Assembly: GCF_002165135.1 (NCBI RefSeq)
Contig: NZ_NFZQ01000011.1
Location: 62,001 to 126,000 of the forward strand
DNA: 64,000 nucleotides
Reading direction: 5' to 3'
Source: Pseudomonas sp. SID14000
Lineage (GTDB): Bacteria; Pseudomonadota; Gammaproteobacteria; Pseudomonadales; Pseudomonadaceae
The position numbers and the translations under genes are program-made. Each line of letters begins with the position of its first letter. The first letter of the stretch is position 1. The notes below the pieces were generated by a model. It had not been told where the DNA came from and did not search any database. It saw nothing but the letters and a program-made list of their open reading frames with translations. Below are positions 13,505-20,420 of the stretch, piece by piece.

Positions 13505-16171
13505 AGCGAAAGCAAACTCAGACTTGAGGATTTCCTGGAGATCCAGGGACCCAGAGGCTGGGAGCGGCGGCATCTTGTCGAGCTGGGATTCATGGAGCTG
13601 GTCCATGAATTGCTCACGGAAGTCCGCCAGGACATCGTTGTTTTCGTAGGTTTCCACCATGGTCTCCCGAACTGCCCGGAACATGCCCCCGGCTTTCGCT
13701 GGGATAGTCCCGAAGGAGTCATGGATCAAGGCGAAGAACTCGATGCTGTAGGCTTCACGGGCTTTCACCACGGTCTTCCGGAGGTGAGAACCATCCTGGG
13801 AATGGACAAAGTTCGGGGACACCCCGCTCTCCATCTTCCTCGGGTCCATCTCTTCAGAGTCCCGGACGTTGACCGTGGCCTGCATCCTGTGGCTACCCAG
13901 GAACATCAGGTCCACCCGGCGCTTGACCGGAGTGAAGTACTCCTGCCAGACCGGGAAGCCGTCCGGGGTAATCCAGTGGACCGCCATGCAGGGCTTGAGG
14001 ACCTCTTTGGTCTTCTTGTCCTTGACGGTGCTGGCCATCAGCTTGGCGGCGCGCTGGAGCCACTCCATGGCCTCGACGGAGGCAACCACTACGACACTCA
14101 CAGAATCCCAGATGTGTTTCGCCAGATAGCGAGCAAACTGGTCCGGGTGAGTGAACATGTGGCCCTGCCCTCTGTCGATGGCTGGACGGATGATGTCCAC
14201 CATGAGCTGGTCAGCGAAGCCGAACTCCTTTGATCCGTAAGGCAGCGTCATCACGGAACGTTTAGTGGTCGAGCGGGTCACACCGTAGGTATCCCAGCCT
14301 TTCGCAAGCGTTCGGGTGCCAATGGTGCGGACCTCCCGGATCTCTCCGGTCTTCTCGTCCGTGACCAATTCCACCTGGTCCTCAGTGCCGTGCTCCATGT
14401 CCACTTGCATCCGCAGGATGACTTCGTGGGCCACGAGACGGTAAATGTCCTGGACTTCGGTGGATGGGAGGAGGTTTACAGCACGGCCACCACGCTCGTC
14501 GCGGAGCATTGCGGAGAAGTGCTGAATACCGGAACAGGAGCCGTCGAAAGCAATAGGTAGTCGCGATACCCACGCTTCGCCGTGCTCCTGGACTCCTGCC
14601 CACTCAAAGCAGAACGCCAGGAAACAGAACGGAGAGTCCATGGACATCCATTCCGTATTAGTGAGGGGATCTGCAGCACACGCCAGGATTAGCTCCTGGT
14701 TGTCCTCGACCCACTTCAGGCGCTCTGCAAAGCCCACCTTGTCCACGCCGGCCGTGTTAGCCCCATGGATAGCCAACCACATTTTCCCTTCAGCTCCGAT
14801 AGGCTCCCCGTGGGCAGCCTGCAGGAGTCCCTTCGTCATATCGTTCCCTTGCGGGTTGAACATCGGGAGGGCATAGACCCGGCCGCGCCAGTCCATGTTG
14901 TAGGGGAACCAGATGGCCTCATACTCCGAGAACTTGTTGGCCTGGGCCAGGGTGAACTCCAGCCGCAGCCTGCGAGATGAACGCGCCTTCTCGCGGCGGT
15001 AGACCTTGGTGGCGTCCTTCTTCCAGACCTTCAGGCTCGCCTCGTTCTCATCGATGTCCTCCGGGCGCATGGGGAGCTCTTCCTTGGCCAGAGCCGGGAA
15101 GTCATCAATGGGTACGTTTTGCCATTCGGACAGCGCGTTGGCCACCTCCAGGACCTTGAGGTTCACCGACCAGGCAGACTCCTGGGCCAGGTTAACGGCC
15201 TTCACCACCTCCGGCATGTGGACATCCCGGTAGCGGTCCAGAGCTCGCTTGGTGCGGACCCGGATGAGACTTACAGGCTTACGGCCCTGTGCCCAGTACC
15301 CACCGCCCCGCACACCGACCCACTTTTTAGGAGGGACGACACACGGCTGATGGACTGGGGCGATGCCGGCCAGGCTGAAGGCGCGCTGCGAGAGCTTCTC
15401 GGCCCACGCTGGATGCAGGTGGACAGCCTCACAGTCACTTGCTGCGTGCCCGGCGTTCTCGCGGACCACCTCGATCAAGCCCGAGGACTCGATAAGGATC
15501 TCCATGAGTTTGATCCCCACCTGGAAATGCTCATCCTTGCCGATGTCGGCCCGGTTGACCTCCCAAGGGAGCCAGGTGTCGAGCTGGCCGTCCGTGGCCA
15601 TGTTGGTCTCCACCGCCTTCATGAACTCCTTCTTATAAAGGTGGCCATTGCGGCGATCCAGGGCTGGCCGGATGACTCGCTTGAAGTGCTGGGCCTCTTG
15701 CTCACGGATACGACCAAAGCGCAGCTCGTCTTCAATGGACTGGCCAATGGAGATAGCCACGCGCTGGACGGTGTGAGTGCCTGAGGTAGACGCAAGAATC
15801 CCGAGGGTGCGCTTGATCGTAACAATCGCGGCCACCTCGGGTTTCAGTACGCGGAACTTGTCGATGGCCACATGCTTGCGCCGGACCTTAGTGTTCTGGT
15901 GTTCGAGCCACTCGTTGTACCGAGCGACGAACATAGGGACCAGTGCCTCCAGGACTGGCTTAGCGGTTGTGGTGTCTGCATATTCGCCCGAGGCCATGGC
16001 AGCCTCCAGGCCCTTACGGAACCTCTCTTCACCCAGGACGTATGCCTCATGCTCAAGGGAGAGCTGAAGGGCCGCCAGGTCCTCCCCGTACAACCTGGAG
16101 AGGGTCTCGAAGGCTTTTGGGGAATGCTTGATGTCGGAGAAATCTTGTTGCTCAGGGAGAAGGACACTCAT
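13502..16171 (-). CDS. 1: T7 gp1-like single-subunit RNA polymerase
   Basis: An 889-residue polymerase that transcribes the class II and III genes from the CCCTCACT promoters. Motif A IAFDGSCSGIQHFSAML, motif B RSTTKRSVMTLPYGSKEFGF (catalytic Lys and Tyr), motif C-type FVHSQDGSHLRKTV and LIHDSFGTIP (Asp818, equivalent to T7 Asp812), and the essential C-terminal FAFA are all intact. AAAGGAA precedes the ATG. Unusually, a phage promoter lies directly upstream, so the enzyme should amplify its own message. Confidence 0.98.
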   Translation of the reverse strand: MSVLLPEQQDFSDIKHSPKAFETLSRLYGEDLAALQLSLEHEAYVLGEERFRKGLEAAMASGEYADTTTAKPVLEALVPMFVARYNEWLEHQNTKVRRKHVAIDKFRVLKPEVAAIVTIKRTLGILASTSGTHTVQRVAISIGQSIEDELRFGRIREQEAQHFKRVIRPALDRRNGHLYKKEFMKAVETNMATDGQLDTWLPWEVNRADIGKDEHFQVGIKLMEILIESSGLIEVVRENAGHAASDCEAVHLHPAWAEKLSQRAFSLAGIAPVHQPCVVPPKKWVGVRGGGYWAQGRKPVSLIRVRTKRALDRYRDVHMPEVVKAVNLAQESAWSVNLKVLEVANALSEWQNVPIDDFPALAKEELPMRPEDIDENEASLKVWKKDATKVYRREKARSSRRLRLEFTLAQANKFSEYEAIWFPYNMDWRGRVYALPMFNPQGNDMTKGLLQAAHGEPIGAEGKMWLAIHGANTAGVDKVGFAERLKWVEDNQELILACAADPLTNTEWMSMDSPFCFLAFCFEWAGVQEHGEAWVSRLPIAFDGSCSGIQHFSAMLRDERGGRAVNLLPSTEVQDIYRLVAHEVILRMQVDMEHGTEDQVELVTDEKTGEIREVRTIGTRTLAKGWDTYGVTRSTTKRSVMTLPYGSKEFGFADQLMVDIIRPAIDRGQGHMFTHPDQFARYLAKHIWDSVSVVVVASVEAMEWLQRAAKLMASTVKDKKTKEVLKPCMAVHWITPDGFPVWQEYFTPVKRRVDLMFLGSHRMQATVNVRDSEEMDPRKMESGVSPNFVHSQDGSHLRKTVVKAREAYSIEFFALIHDSFGTIPAKAGGMFRAVRETMVETYENNDVLADFREQFMDQLHESQLDKMPPLPASGSLDLQEILKSEFAFA
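14651..14673 (-). promoter_or_regulatory. possible phage promoter inside the RNA polymerase gene
   Basis: Minus-strand CAGATCCCCTCACTAATACG carries the same ATCCCCTCACT core as the promoter at 11304-11326. It lies within codons for Asp-Pro-Leu-Thr-Asn-Thr, so it could be chance. T7 and gh-1 both have some promoters within coding regions. Confidence 0.35.
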
Positions 16172-16250
16172 TTACTGCAACGTTCCTTTGCGTTGAACTT
16201 AGAGGACCCACCTGGACCACCAGGGAGGACTGAGAGGATCCGGAAAGGTC

Positions 16251-16273
16251 TCTCTAAGTAGTGAGGGCTTTTA
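16251..16273 (-). promoter_or_regulatory. phage RNA polymerase promoter upstream of its own gene
   Basis: Minus-strand TAAAAGCCCTCACTACTTAG differs from the 13482-13504 promoter core at one position in the first 14. It lies in the gap before the RNA polymerase start, its first bases overlapping the stop of a small gene. Transcription from here would make an autocatalytic loop for gene 1. Confidence 0.85.
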
Positions 16274-16411
16274 AATCTGGGCCAGGCGCTCACTCACCGC
16301 TGCGGCAGTCGTCTCCCGGTAAAATGCCCGTCCAGCTTGGTCCTTGCCCACGCAAAAGCCCGCTATGTCCAGCGCATGTTGATCCCAGAGACGTGCTCCT
16401 GCAGAGGGCAC
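16271..16411 (-). CDS. possible 46-residue early protein just before gene 1
   Basis: Candidate short gene with GTG start and a strong GAAGGAGG site whose spacing (4 nt) is tight. It translates as (M)PSAGARLWDQHALDIAGF, then CVGKDQAGRAFYRETTAAAV and SERLAQI. Composition is protein-like, whereas the other frames are broken or Cys/Arg-rich. The stop TAA overlaps the phage promoter, as the gene 1 stop does at 13502. Not recognised; it could also be a chance reading frame. Confidence 0.4.
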   Translation of the reverse strand: MPSAGARLWDQHALDIAGFCVGKDQAGRAFYRETTAAAVSERLAQI

Positions 16412-16531
16412 CTGTCCTCCTTCTTCCACCGCCTAATGAGGTCTTACCCCATGCCCCGCAGGACATAGGGAGTGGCCTTCTCAGCCGCTGGGTAGAAAGT
16501 CCTATCGTTGTGTGCCACCGGGAAGCCAGGG

Positions 16532-16570
16532 CAGTATAGCTTGAATACTGTATGTCCAACCAGTATACTG
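16532..16570. promoter_or_regulatory. twin CAGTAT...ATACTG palindromes over a sigma-70-like promoter
   Basis: CAGTATAGCTTGAATACTG and, 10 bp on, the perfect palindrome CAGTATACTG. On the minus strand the first contains TATACT, a good -10 element, with TTGGAC 15 bp upstream as a poor-to-fair -35. Paired identical half-sites overlapping a promoter 360 bp before the RNA polymerase gene look like an operator. No repressor gene is identified in the window, so its ligand is unknown. Confidence 0.45.
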
Positions 16571-16606
16571 AAGACCTCTTACATGAGGTGCCACCTGAGT
16601 CATCCA

Positions 16607-16861
16607 CTACTCAGTCACCTCAATACGGCCGAGGATGTCCGCCATCTGATAAACGAAGCGTTTGGTTCCTGCCGAGCTCTTCAGGGCCACCTCCAGGAGG
16701 GAGTCATCAAGGATCATGATGATCCCCTCCACTGTGGCCTTGTCGTACTCATGCCCGACGCTGAAGAACGTAGACATGGACTTGTAGCTGATTTGCCCAT
16801 CCGTCCCAATCGACGGGGCTTTCACATAGAATTTAATTGAGCGGACTGCTTGTGTGCGCAT
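16607..16861 (-). CDS. 84-residue early phage protein
   Basis: Translates as MRTQAVRSIKFYVKAPSIGT, with FFSVGHEYDKATVEGIIMIL in the middle and an end MADILGRIEV. A mixed alpha/beta soluble protein I do not recognise. I chose the ATG with CAGGAG 9 nt upstream; longer readings upstream are low quality. Its start overlaps the preceding 114-residue gene by 40 nt. Confidence 0.65.
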   Translation of the reverse strand: MRTQAVRSIKFYVKAPSIGTDGQISYKSMSTFFSVGHEYDKATVEGIIMILDDSLLEVALKSSAGTKRFVYQMADILGRIEVTE

Positions 16862-17166
16862 GGGATGTAAACTCCTGTAGCCATGAGAAGGGTGAAGTCT
16901 CCACGCTCCGTCCAGGAACGAGAGGCGTTCTGTTTGAGTGCGGCAATTAGAGCTTGCTTTCGAACCCGCAGACGCTTGAGACACTGCAGAGTATTCCGCC
17001 GTTCGGCAGCTAAATCTATGGGATTTATTGACGAGAGCTTTCCGCGCTGGTAGGTTTTGCGCAATTCCACGTTTAAGCGCGCAATTTGCGAATCCACGAG
17101 CACAGTCTCGTTGATGACCCGTGCCAGGGATCTGGCGGAGGGAGCATTCCATTCCGTTGCGTTCAT
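16822..17166 (-). CDS. 114-residue early phage protein, helical and basic
   Basis: Starts MNATEWNAPSARSLARVINE and continues as an Arg/Lys-rich helical protein (RRNTLQCLKRLRVRKQALIA). The ribosome-binding site is weak (GAG 8 nt upstream). It overlaps the next gene by 40 nt. Function unknown. The high positive charge contrasts with the acidic micro-gene encoded in the opposite direction 27 bp away. Confidence 0.55.
   Translation of the reverse strand: MNATEWNAPSARSLARVINETVLVDSQIARLNVELRKTYQRGKLSSINPIDLAAERRNTLQCLKRLRVRKQALIAALKQNASRSWTERGDFTLLMATGVYIPCAHKQSAQLNSM
17028..17056 (+). promoter_or_regulatory. possible sigma-70 promoter for the plus-strand micro-gene
   Basis: Plus-strand TTGACG, a 17-bp spacer, then TAGGTT. 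The -35 is near consensus, the -10 modest. It lies inside the minus-strand 114-residue gene, about 140 bp before the ATG at 17194, which has too little non-coding space for a promoter of its own. Confidence 0.28.
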
Positions 17167-17193
17167 GACGTTCAACTCAGTAGTGAGATCCAG

Positions 17194-17376
17194 ATGGCAA
17201 ACCAGCAAGGCAATACCCTACTCCAGGCTAAGGTCACGGATGAGACCCTTAACACTGCGCTGCGGGCATTCGATGCTGTCTTCACTCCATCCCTGGAGGC
17301 AGATTTCTTGGTGTCCGATGAGGACGCTATAGATGAGCTGTACCTGGACGAAGGCTTCGAGGACGAAGAAGACTAA
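17194..17376 (+). CDS. acidic 60-residue micro-protein on the opposite strand
   Basis: The only plausible plus-strand gene in the phage portion: MANQQGNTLLQAKVTDETLN, then RAFDAVFTPSLEADFLVSDE and an extremely acidic end (DELYLDEGFEDEED). It converges on the oxygenase gene (stops 4 bp apart) and diverges from the 114-residue gene. The opposite strand has no open frame here. The ribosome-binding site is weak (GTGAGATCC). A DNA-mimic or an RNA-polymerase-binding inhibitor are guesses from charge and size only. Confidence 0.5.
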   Translation: MANQQGNTLLQAKVTDETLNTALRAFDAVFTPSLEADFLVSDEDAIDELYLDEGFEDEED

Positions 17377-17380
17377 CGCT

Positions 17381-18127
17381 CTACTTCCTCAAGGTGCTCC
17401 AGAAGACCAGAAGGTTTCGAGCACCTTCCGTTACTGGCATTCCATAGTGAAGGGTCCTCGACCCCTGGAATAGCATCGCGTGGCCCAAGGGCAACTGTGG
17501 GACCTCGAAAGGCTCCCCAAAGCCCTGCGGCTTAACCATCGTGCCCCCACCCTTATGATCGTCCGATAGGGCAACCACCAGAGTGATGTCTGAATCCTGG
17601 TCGTGGTGCCAATGCCCCTTTGCGACCTCCTGCGGGCGGTACTGAGCGAACTGGATGGACTGGATGAACTTCGGGTCCAACTGATAAAGGATCTTGGCCA
17701 GTGGTCCCACAACGTGCATGAACAGAGACGCCAGGGCGGCGTGAAGAGACGGGCAGCGGTCTTGTAGTGTGACCTCTGGGATCTGGACCTCGGCCTCCTC
17801 GTCTGCATTGACCTCGAAGGACATCGCCGCGATCTCTGTCAGCAGGTCATCCACGTATTCGGGGTGCAGGAAGGGAATCGAGTAGACGCCAGAGGAGTAA
17901 CGCCCAGCGCGGTCTGAGCGGCCGTGCTCAAATACCGAGCGATTGAGCTCTTCAAGGTCGCTGTGATGGACAGGAGGCCCGCTTAGGAGCTTGTCCCAGG
18001 TGAGCCCGTGTTGATCCTCAGACAGCTTAGCGAGGCGCTCGATGGCGGGCATGTGTGGACGCAGCTCGGGATGGAGCTTGTCCTTTGAGGGGATGGCCGT
18101 GCCGGCCTTTAAAAGTACGTGCGTCAT
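17381..18127 (-). CDS. 2-oxoglutarate/Fe(II)-dependent oxygenase, early gene
   Basis: A 248-residue protein with the facial triad of the prolyl-4-hydroxylase-like superfamily: HWHHDQDSD (His174-x-Asp176), HYGMPVTEGARNLLVFW (His227, and Arg237 for 2-oxoglutarate) and an iron-side strand ITLVVALSD. The N-terminal 100 residues match nothing I recognise. The ATG is the first in-frame one behind the AACG-rich leader. Encoded among early host-takeover genes, so a modified host protein or nucleic acid is a plausible substrate; this is inference. T7 has no counterpart. Confidence 0.82.
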   Translation of the reverse strand: MTHVLLKAGTAIPSKDKLHPELRPHMPAIERLAKLSEDQHGLTWDKLLSGPPVHHSDLEELNRSVFEHGRSDRAGRYSSGVYSIPFLHPEYVDDLLTEIAAMSFEVNADEEAEVQIPEVTLQDRCPSLHAALASLFMHVVGPLAKILYQLDPKFIQSIQFAQYRPQEVAKGHWHHDQDSDITLVVALSDDHKGGGTMVKPQGFGEPFEVPQLPLGHAMLFQGSRTLHYGMPVTEGARNLLVFWSTLRK

Positions 18128-18177
18128 GCTCGTTGTTTCCGTTCGTTTACGTTGCGTTGCGTTCTTGCACACAACCT

Positions 18178-18211
18178 GCAAAGAGTCCCATTGCAGTCTG
18201 AGGCTCTTTGC
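18178..18211 (-). repeat. intergenic early hairpin 4
   Basis: Perfect 8-bp inverted repeat GCAAAGAG...CTCTTTGC with an 18-nt loop, in the 159-bp gap before the oxygenase gene. It matches the layout of the other early-gene gaps: hairpin, then AACG-rich leader, then ATG. It has no T-tract, so an RNA-processing or stability element fits better than a terminator. Confidence 0.6.
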
Positions 18212-18286
18212 GTGTTCTGCGGGTGAGCCCCGGCGCCTGATTCTACGCAGCGCGGGGCGGCTTGCAACTGGTTAAATGAAAGTGCA

Positions 18287-18649
18287 CTACCGACCCGACA
18301 AGTGGTTGACACCCTGCCGTTTCGCTATGGTAGAGCGGATTCTGGCGTCAGAGACTTGTCGCCTCTTCGCCTCCACATGCTCCTGGAGGAAGCGCCGGAG
18401 ATCCTGAGTCGCGTACCTGTCGGTTATCTTGCGGTCAGTCTGCCAGGCACCCTTGAGCCACCCGATAGACGAGCCCGTGCGAAACTCAGTGACCATTAGG
18501 CGAGCGTCCTTGTGATGCTTGTGGAGCGTGAAGTCCATCAGCTCCCCATCAATGGCCACTGAGTATGTCGCCAGGATCTGCGCCCACTTGAGACCGTCTG
18601 TCGTGACCACCTTCAGGTAATCAGGCAGGCGCAGCCACGGGCCTGTCAT
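18287..18649 (-). CDS. 120-residue early phage protein
   Basis: Begins MTGPWLRLPDYLKVVTTDGL and contains AIDGELMDFTLHKHHKDARL, with a basic helical C-terminus (EHVEAKRRQVSDARIRSTIA). The start at 18647-18649 makes a 4-nt ATGA overlap with the upstream gene, so I prefer it to longer upstream readings. Function unknown; the basic helix could bind nucleic acid. Confidence 0.62.
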   Translation of the reverse strand: MTGPWLRLPDYLKVVTTDGLKWAQILATYSVAIDGELMDFTLHKHHKDARLMVTEFRTGSSIGWLKGAWQTDRKITDRYATQDLRRFLQEHVEAKRRQVSDARIRSTIAKRQGVNHLSGR

Positions 18650-18948
18650 AGCTCCCGCGTCCAGACCTGATGGAGCCTCTCCGCCATGGTTGCCTGCCCT
18701 ACGCTGAAGGTGTCGCGCTCGAAGGTGGCACAGGTAGCGACCCACGAGCCATCCGGTAGCTGGCCATAGGACCAGGCACCGACCCAGCATTCGAGGGACG
18801 CATAGATACGGAAGGCATTCTTGAGGTTCTCATCCAGGGACAACTTCTCGTCGTACTGGAAGACCCGCTCGGTGACAGCACCGGCCAGCTTCAGCCGGGC
18901 ACCCTTAGTCCTGGTCTGCGGCATGTACCGCGCATGGATGGCGAACAT
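18646..18948 (-). CDS. 100-residue early protein, paralogue of the 84-residue MQAI protein
   Basis: MFAIHARYMPQTRTKGARLK at the start parallels MQAIITKYFGPTNFRGSRVV of the gene at 19489-19743: same length to the Gly-Ser/Ala-Arg block, then an acidic stretch and an aromatic helix ending in a Trp. GAGG lies 9 nt upstream, inside the end of the previous gene. Small proteins of this type occur in phages and plasmids of gamma-proteobacteria with no known function. Confidence 0.65.
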   Translation of the reverse strand: MFAIHARYMPQTRTKGARLKLAGAVTERVFQYDEKLSLDENLKNAFRIYASLECWVGAWSYGQLPDGSWVATCATFERDTFSVGQATMAERLHQVWTREL

Positions 18949-18951
18949 GAC

Positions 18952-19410
18952 TCACGCCTCGCCTTCCAGGACACATTCAGTGCACAGCTTGGCGAAGTCC
19001 TTACAGGCCTGCAGGTCGCCAGTGAAAACGGAGCCAGACGCCAGATCGTGCATCCAGTACGGACCACGCCAGCAATCGAAGAGACCGAACCGATAGGTCT
19101 GGCCCCTGTGTGTCACCTGGACGAAGTGTTCAGAGGTCGAGTAGTCACGCGCCTGGGCTTGCTCACGGTGAGGCTGCAGGCCCTTGAGGTCTGCCACACG
19201 GAGCTTAGAGATGGTGATGGTGGCCGGAGCCAGGAGGCGCTCCTGGTCATCTGGGTGCATCTGTCTGAGGGCCATGCGAGCCAACTCTGGATTCAGTACC
19301 CAGCGGCCCAACTCGGACTCCACCAGCTTAATCACATAGTCCAGCGACAATGCGTCAATACGGGCGTCAAGGATAGCGTGGCGTTCTTGGAGAGTCATTG
19401 CGTTAGTCAT
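18952..19410 (-). CDS. 152-residue early phage protein
   Basis: MTNAMTLQERHAILDARIDA, then RMALRQMHPDDQERLLAPAT and a C-terminal part with aromatic and Cys residues (FGLFDCWRGPYWMHDLASG). Unknown family. AAGG precedes the first ATG; a second ATG four codons later is an alternative. The leader carries the AACG-repeat motif and hairpin 3. Only 3 bp separate it from the next gene. Confidence 0.65.
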   Translation of the reverse strand: MTNAMTLQERHAILDARIDALSLDYVIKLVESELGRWVLNPELARMALRQMHPDDQERLLAPATITISKLRVADLKGLQPHREQAQARDYSTSEHFVQVTHRGQTYRFGLFDCWRGPYWMHDLASGSVFTGDLQACKDFAKLCTECVLEGEA

Positions 19411-19453
19411 TATCGTTACCTTGCTTTACGTTTCATTGAGGTGTGATTCCACC

Positions 19454-19481
19454 AGAGCCCACGAGCTAACCCATGGGCTCT
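19454..19481 (-). repeat. intergenic early hairpin 3
   Basis: AGAGCCCA and TGGGCTCT form a perfect 8-bp stem around a 12-nt loop, flanked by TGATTC and GAATCA, which extend the symmetry. It lies between the 84- and 152-residue genes. No T-tract. Confidence 0.65.
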
Positions 19482-19488
19482 AATTGAA

Positions 19489-19743
19489 TCACTCGTTAAC
19501 GAAGACGTGAGCGTAGCCCTTGCCATTAGGCAGGCCACCGGAGACGAACTTGGCGTAGCGATTGGTGCCGTTCGGTTTCCAGCCCAGCTTGTCAGCCAGA
19601 GCCCGAGCGGCTGCCTTGTGGTTGTCCTCGCTATTGAGGGCATCGTCGTAAGGCACGGCGATAGAGCCCGCTTCGCACTTAGCGACCACGCGGGAGCCTC
19701 GGAAATTGGTAGGCCCGAAGTATTTGGTGATGATGGCTTGCAT
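19489..19743 (-). CDS. 84-residue early protein of a phage/plasmid family
   Basis: MQAIITKYFGPTNFRGSRVV, then AVPYDDALNSEDNHKAAARA and a C-terminal ADKLGWKPN. I recognise the pattern (an N-terminal strand ending in Gly-Ser-Arg, a Tyr-Asp/His segment, an Ala-rich helix, Leu-Gly-Trp) from small proteins of proteobacterial phages and plasmids; function is unknown. ATG at 19741-19743 follows AAAGGAATC and the AACG repeats. Confidence 0.72.
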   Translation of the reverse strand: MQAIITKYFGPTNFRGSRVVAKCEAGSIAVPYDDALNSEDNHKAAARALADKLGWKPNGTNRYAKFVSGGLPNGKGYAHVFVNE

Positions 19744-19803
19744 TATGGTGATTCCTTTACGTTGCTTTACGTTGTCGTTGCGTTTCATTGAGTGTTACCA
19801 GCG

Positions 19804-19826
19804 GAGCACCCAGGCTATAGGTGCTC
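19804..19826 (-). repeat. intergenic early hairpin 2
   Basis: GAGCACC and GGTGCTC make a perfect 7-bp stem with a 9-nt loop. Flanks CCAGCG on one side and CGACTTG on the other are shared with hairpin 1. It lies between the 133- and 84-residue genes, just after the former's stop. Confidence 0.65.
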
Positions 19827-19838
19827 GACTTGTGGCAC

Positions 19839-20240
19839 TCAGGCTACATAGACCAGCTCATCCTCTCCCAGGTACAGGTCCAGGCAGCCGAAGGTCTTAG
19901 TGGCAGCCGTGAGCTTTTCACCCAGCTCGCCCAGGCCACGATCCCAGAAGCCAGATCCATGGCCACCACGGGTCAACCAGAAGTCATGCCCGGCGCACTC
20001 CCATACGTCCTCATTGGGACATACACGCACCTTGGCGTACTCCAGGAGTTGCTCGCCGGCATACTCCATAAAGTCCTGGACATCCTTGCAGGCCTTGGCG
20101 GCCTCACCTGGAGCCCACTGGTAGTCATCCAGACAGACGTGCTCCTGGGTCTCAGGGTGAGTGTCCGAGGAAGCCCATAGAGCAGCCTCCAGGTAACCAG
20201 CGGTGAAGCGAGCCACTTGCATTTCATTGAATTGAGTCAT
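19839..20240 (-). CDS. 133-residue first early protein
   Basis: First gene behind the early promoter. MTQFNEMQVARFTAGYLEAA, a Cys-containing acidic middle, then FWLTRGGHGSGFWDRGLGEL, a block I recognise from conserved hypothetical proteins of many Pseudomonas phages. The His, Trp and Asp in that block could form an active or metal site, but no activity is known. AAAGGAA lies 9 nt upstream. By position it is analogous to T7 0.3 (Ocr), with no sequence similarity. Confidence 0.72.
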   Translation of the reverse strand: MTQFNEMQVARFTAGYLEAALWASSDTHPETQEHVCLDDYQWAPGEAAKACKDVQDFMEYAGEQLLEYAKVRVCPNEDVWECAGHDFWLTRGGHGSGFWDRGLGELGEKLTAATKTFGCLDLYLGEDELVYVA

Positions 20241-20284
20241 TGCGTTGTATTCCTTTGCGTTACGTTTCGTTAGTGAATCCAGCG

Positions 20285-20318
20285 GTGAGCCCGCAGACGC
20301 CTAATGGCACAGGCTCAC
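20285..20318 (-). repeat. intergenic early hairpin 1 (leader)
   Basis: GTGAGCC and GGCTCAC form a perfect 7-bp stem with a 20-nt loop in the leader of the first early gene. CCAGCG precedes and CGACTTG follows the stem, as in hairpin 2. It lies between the boxA-like sites and the ribosome-binding site. Confidence 0.62.
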
Positions 20319-20362
20319 GACTTGAATCACTGTCGTTACGTTCTATTGCGTTGCTTTGTAGT

Positions 20363-20400
20363 TGTTAAAGAGCGAGTCCTTTCAGAGTTCTTTAAGAGCG
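20363..20400 (-). promoter_or_regulatory. two boxA-like antitermination elements in the early leader
   Basis: On the minus strand CGCTCTTAAA (20391-20400) and CGCTCTTTAACA (20363-20374) follow the early promoter by about 15 and 40 nt. The second matches the bacterial rRNA leader boxA (TGCTCTTTAACA) at 11 of 12 bases, the first the lambda nut boxA (CGCTCTTA). NusB-S10 binding and processive antitermination across the early hairpins is inferred. Confidence 0.62.
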
Positions 20401-20420
20401 TCTCTGTCTGGAGTTGGCTC

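Noticed and set aside
16290..16606. 105-codon minus-strand frame before gene 1
   Set aside because: Composition (Gly/Arg/Ser/Cys-rich) and frame position suggest a non-coding shadow; a shorter frame at 16271-16411 is the better candidate.
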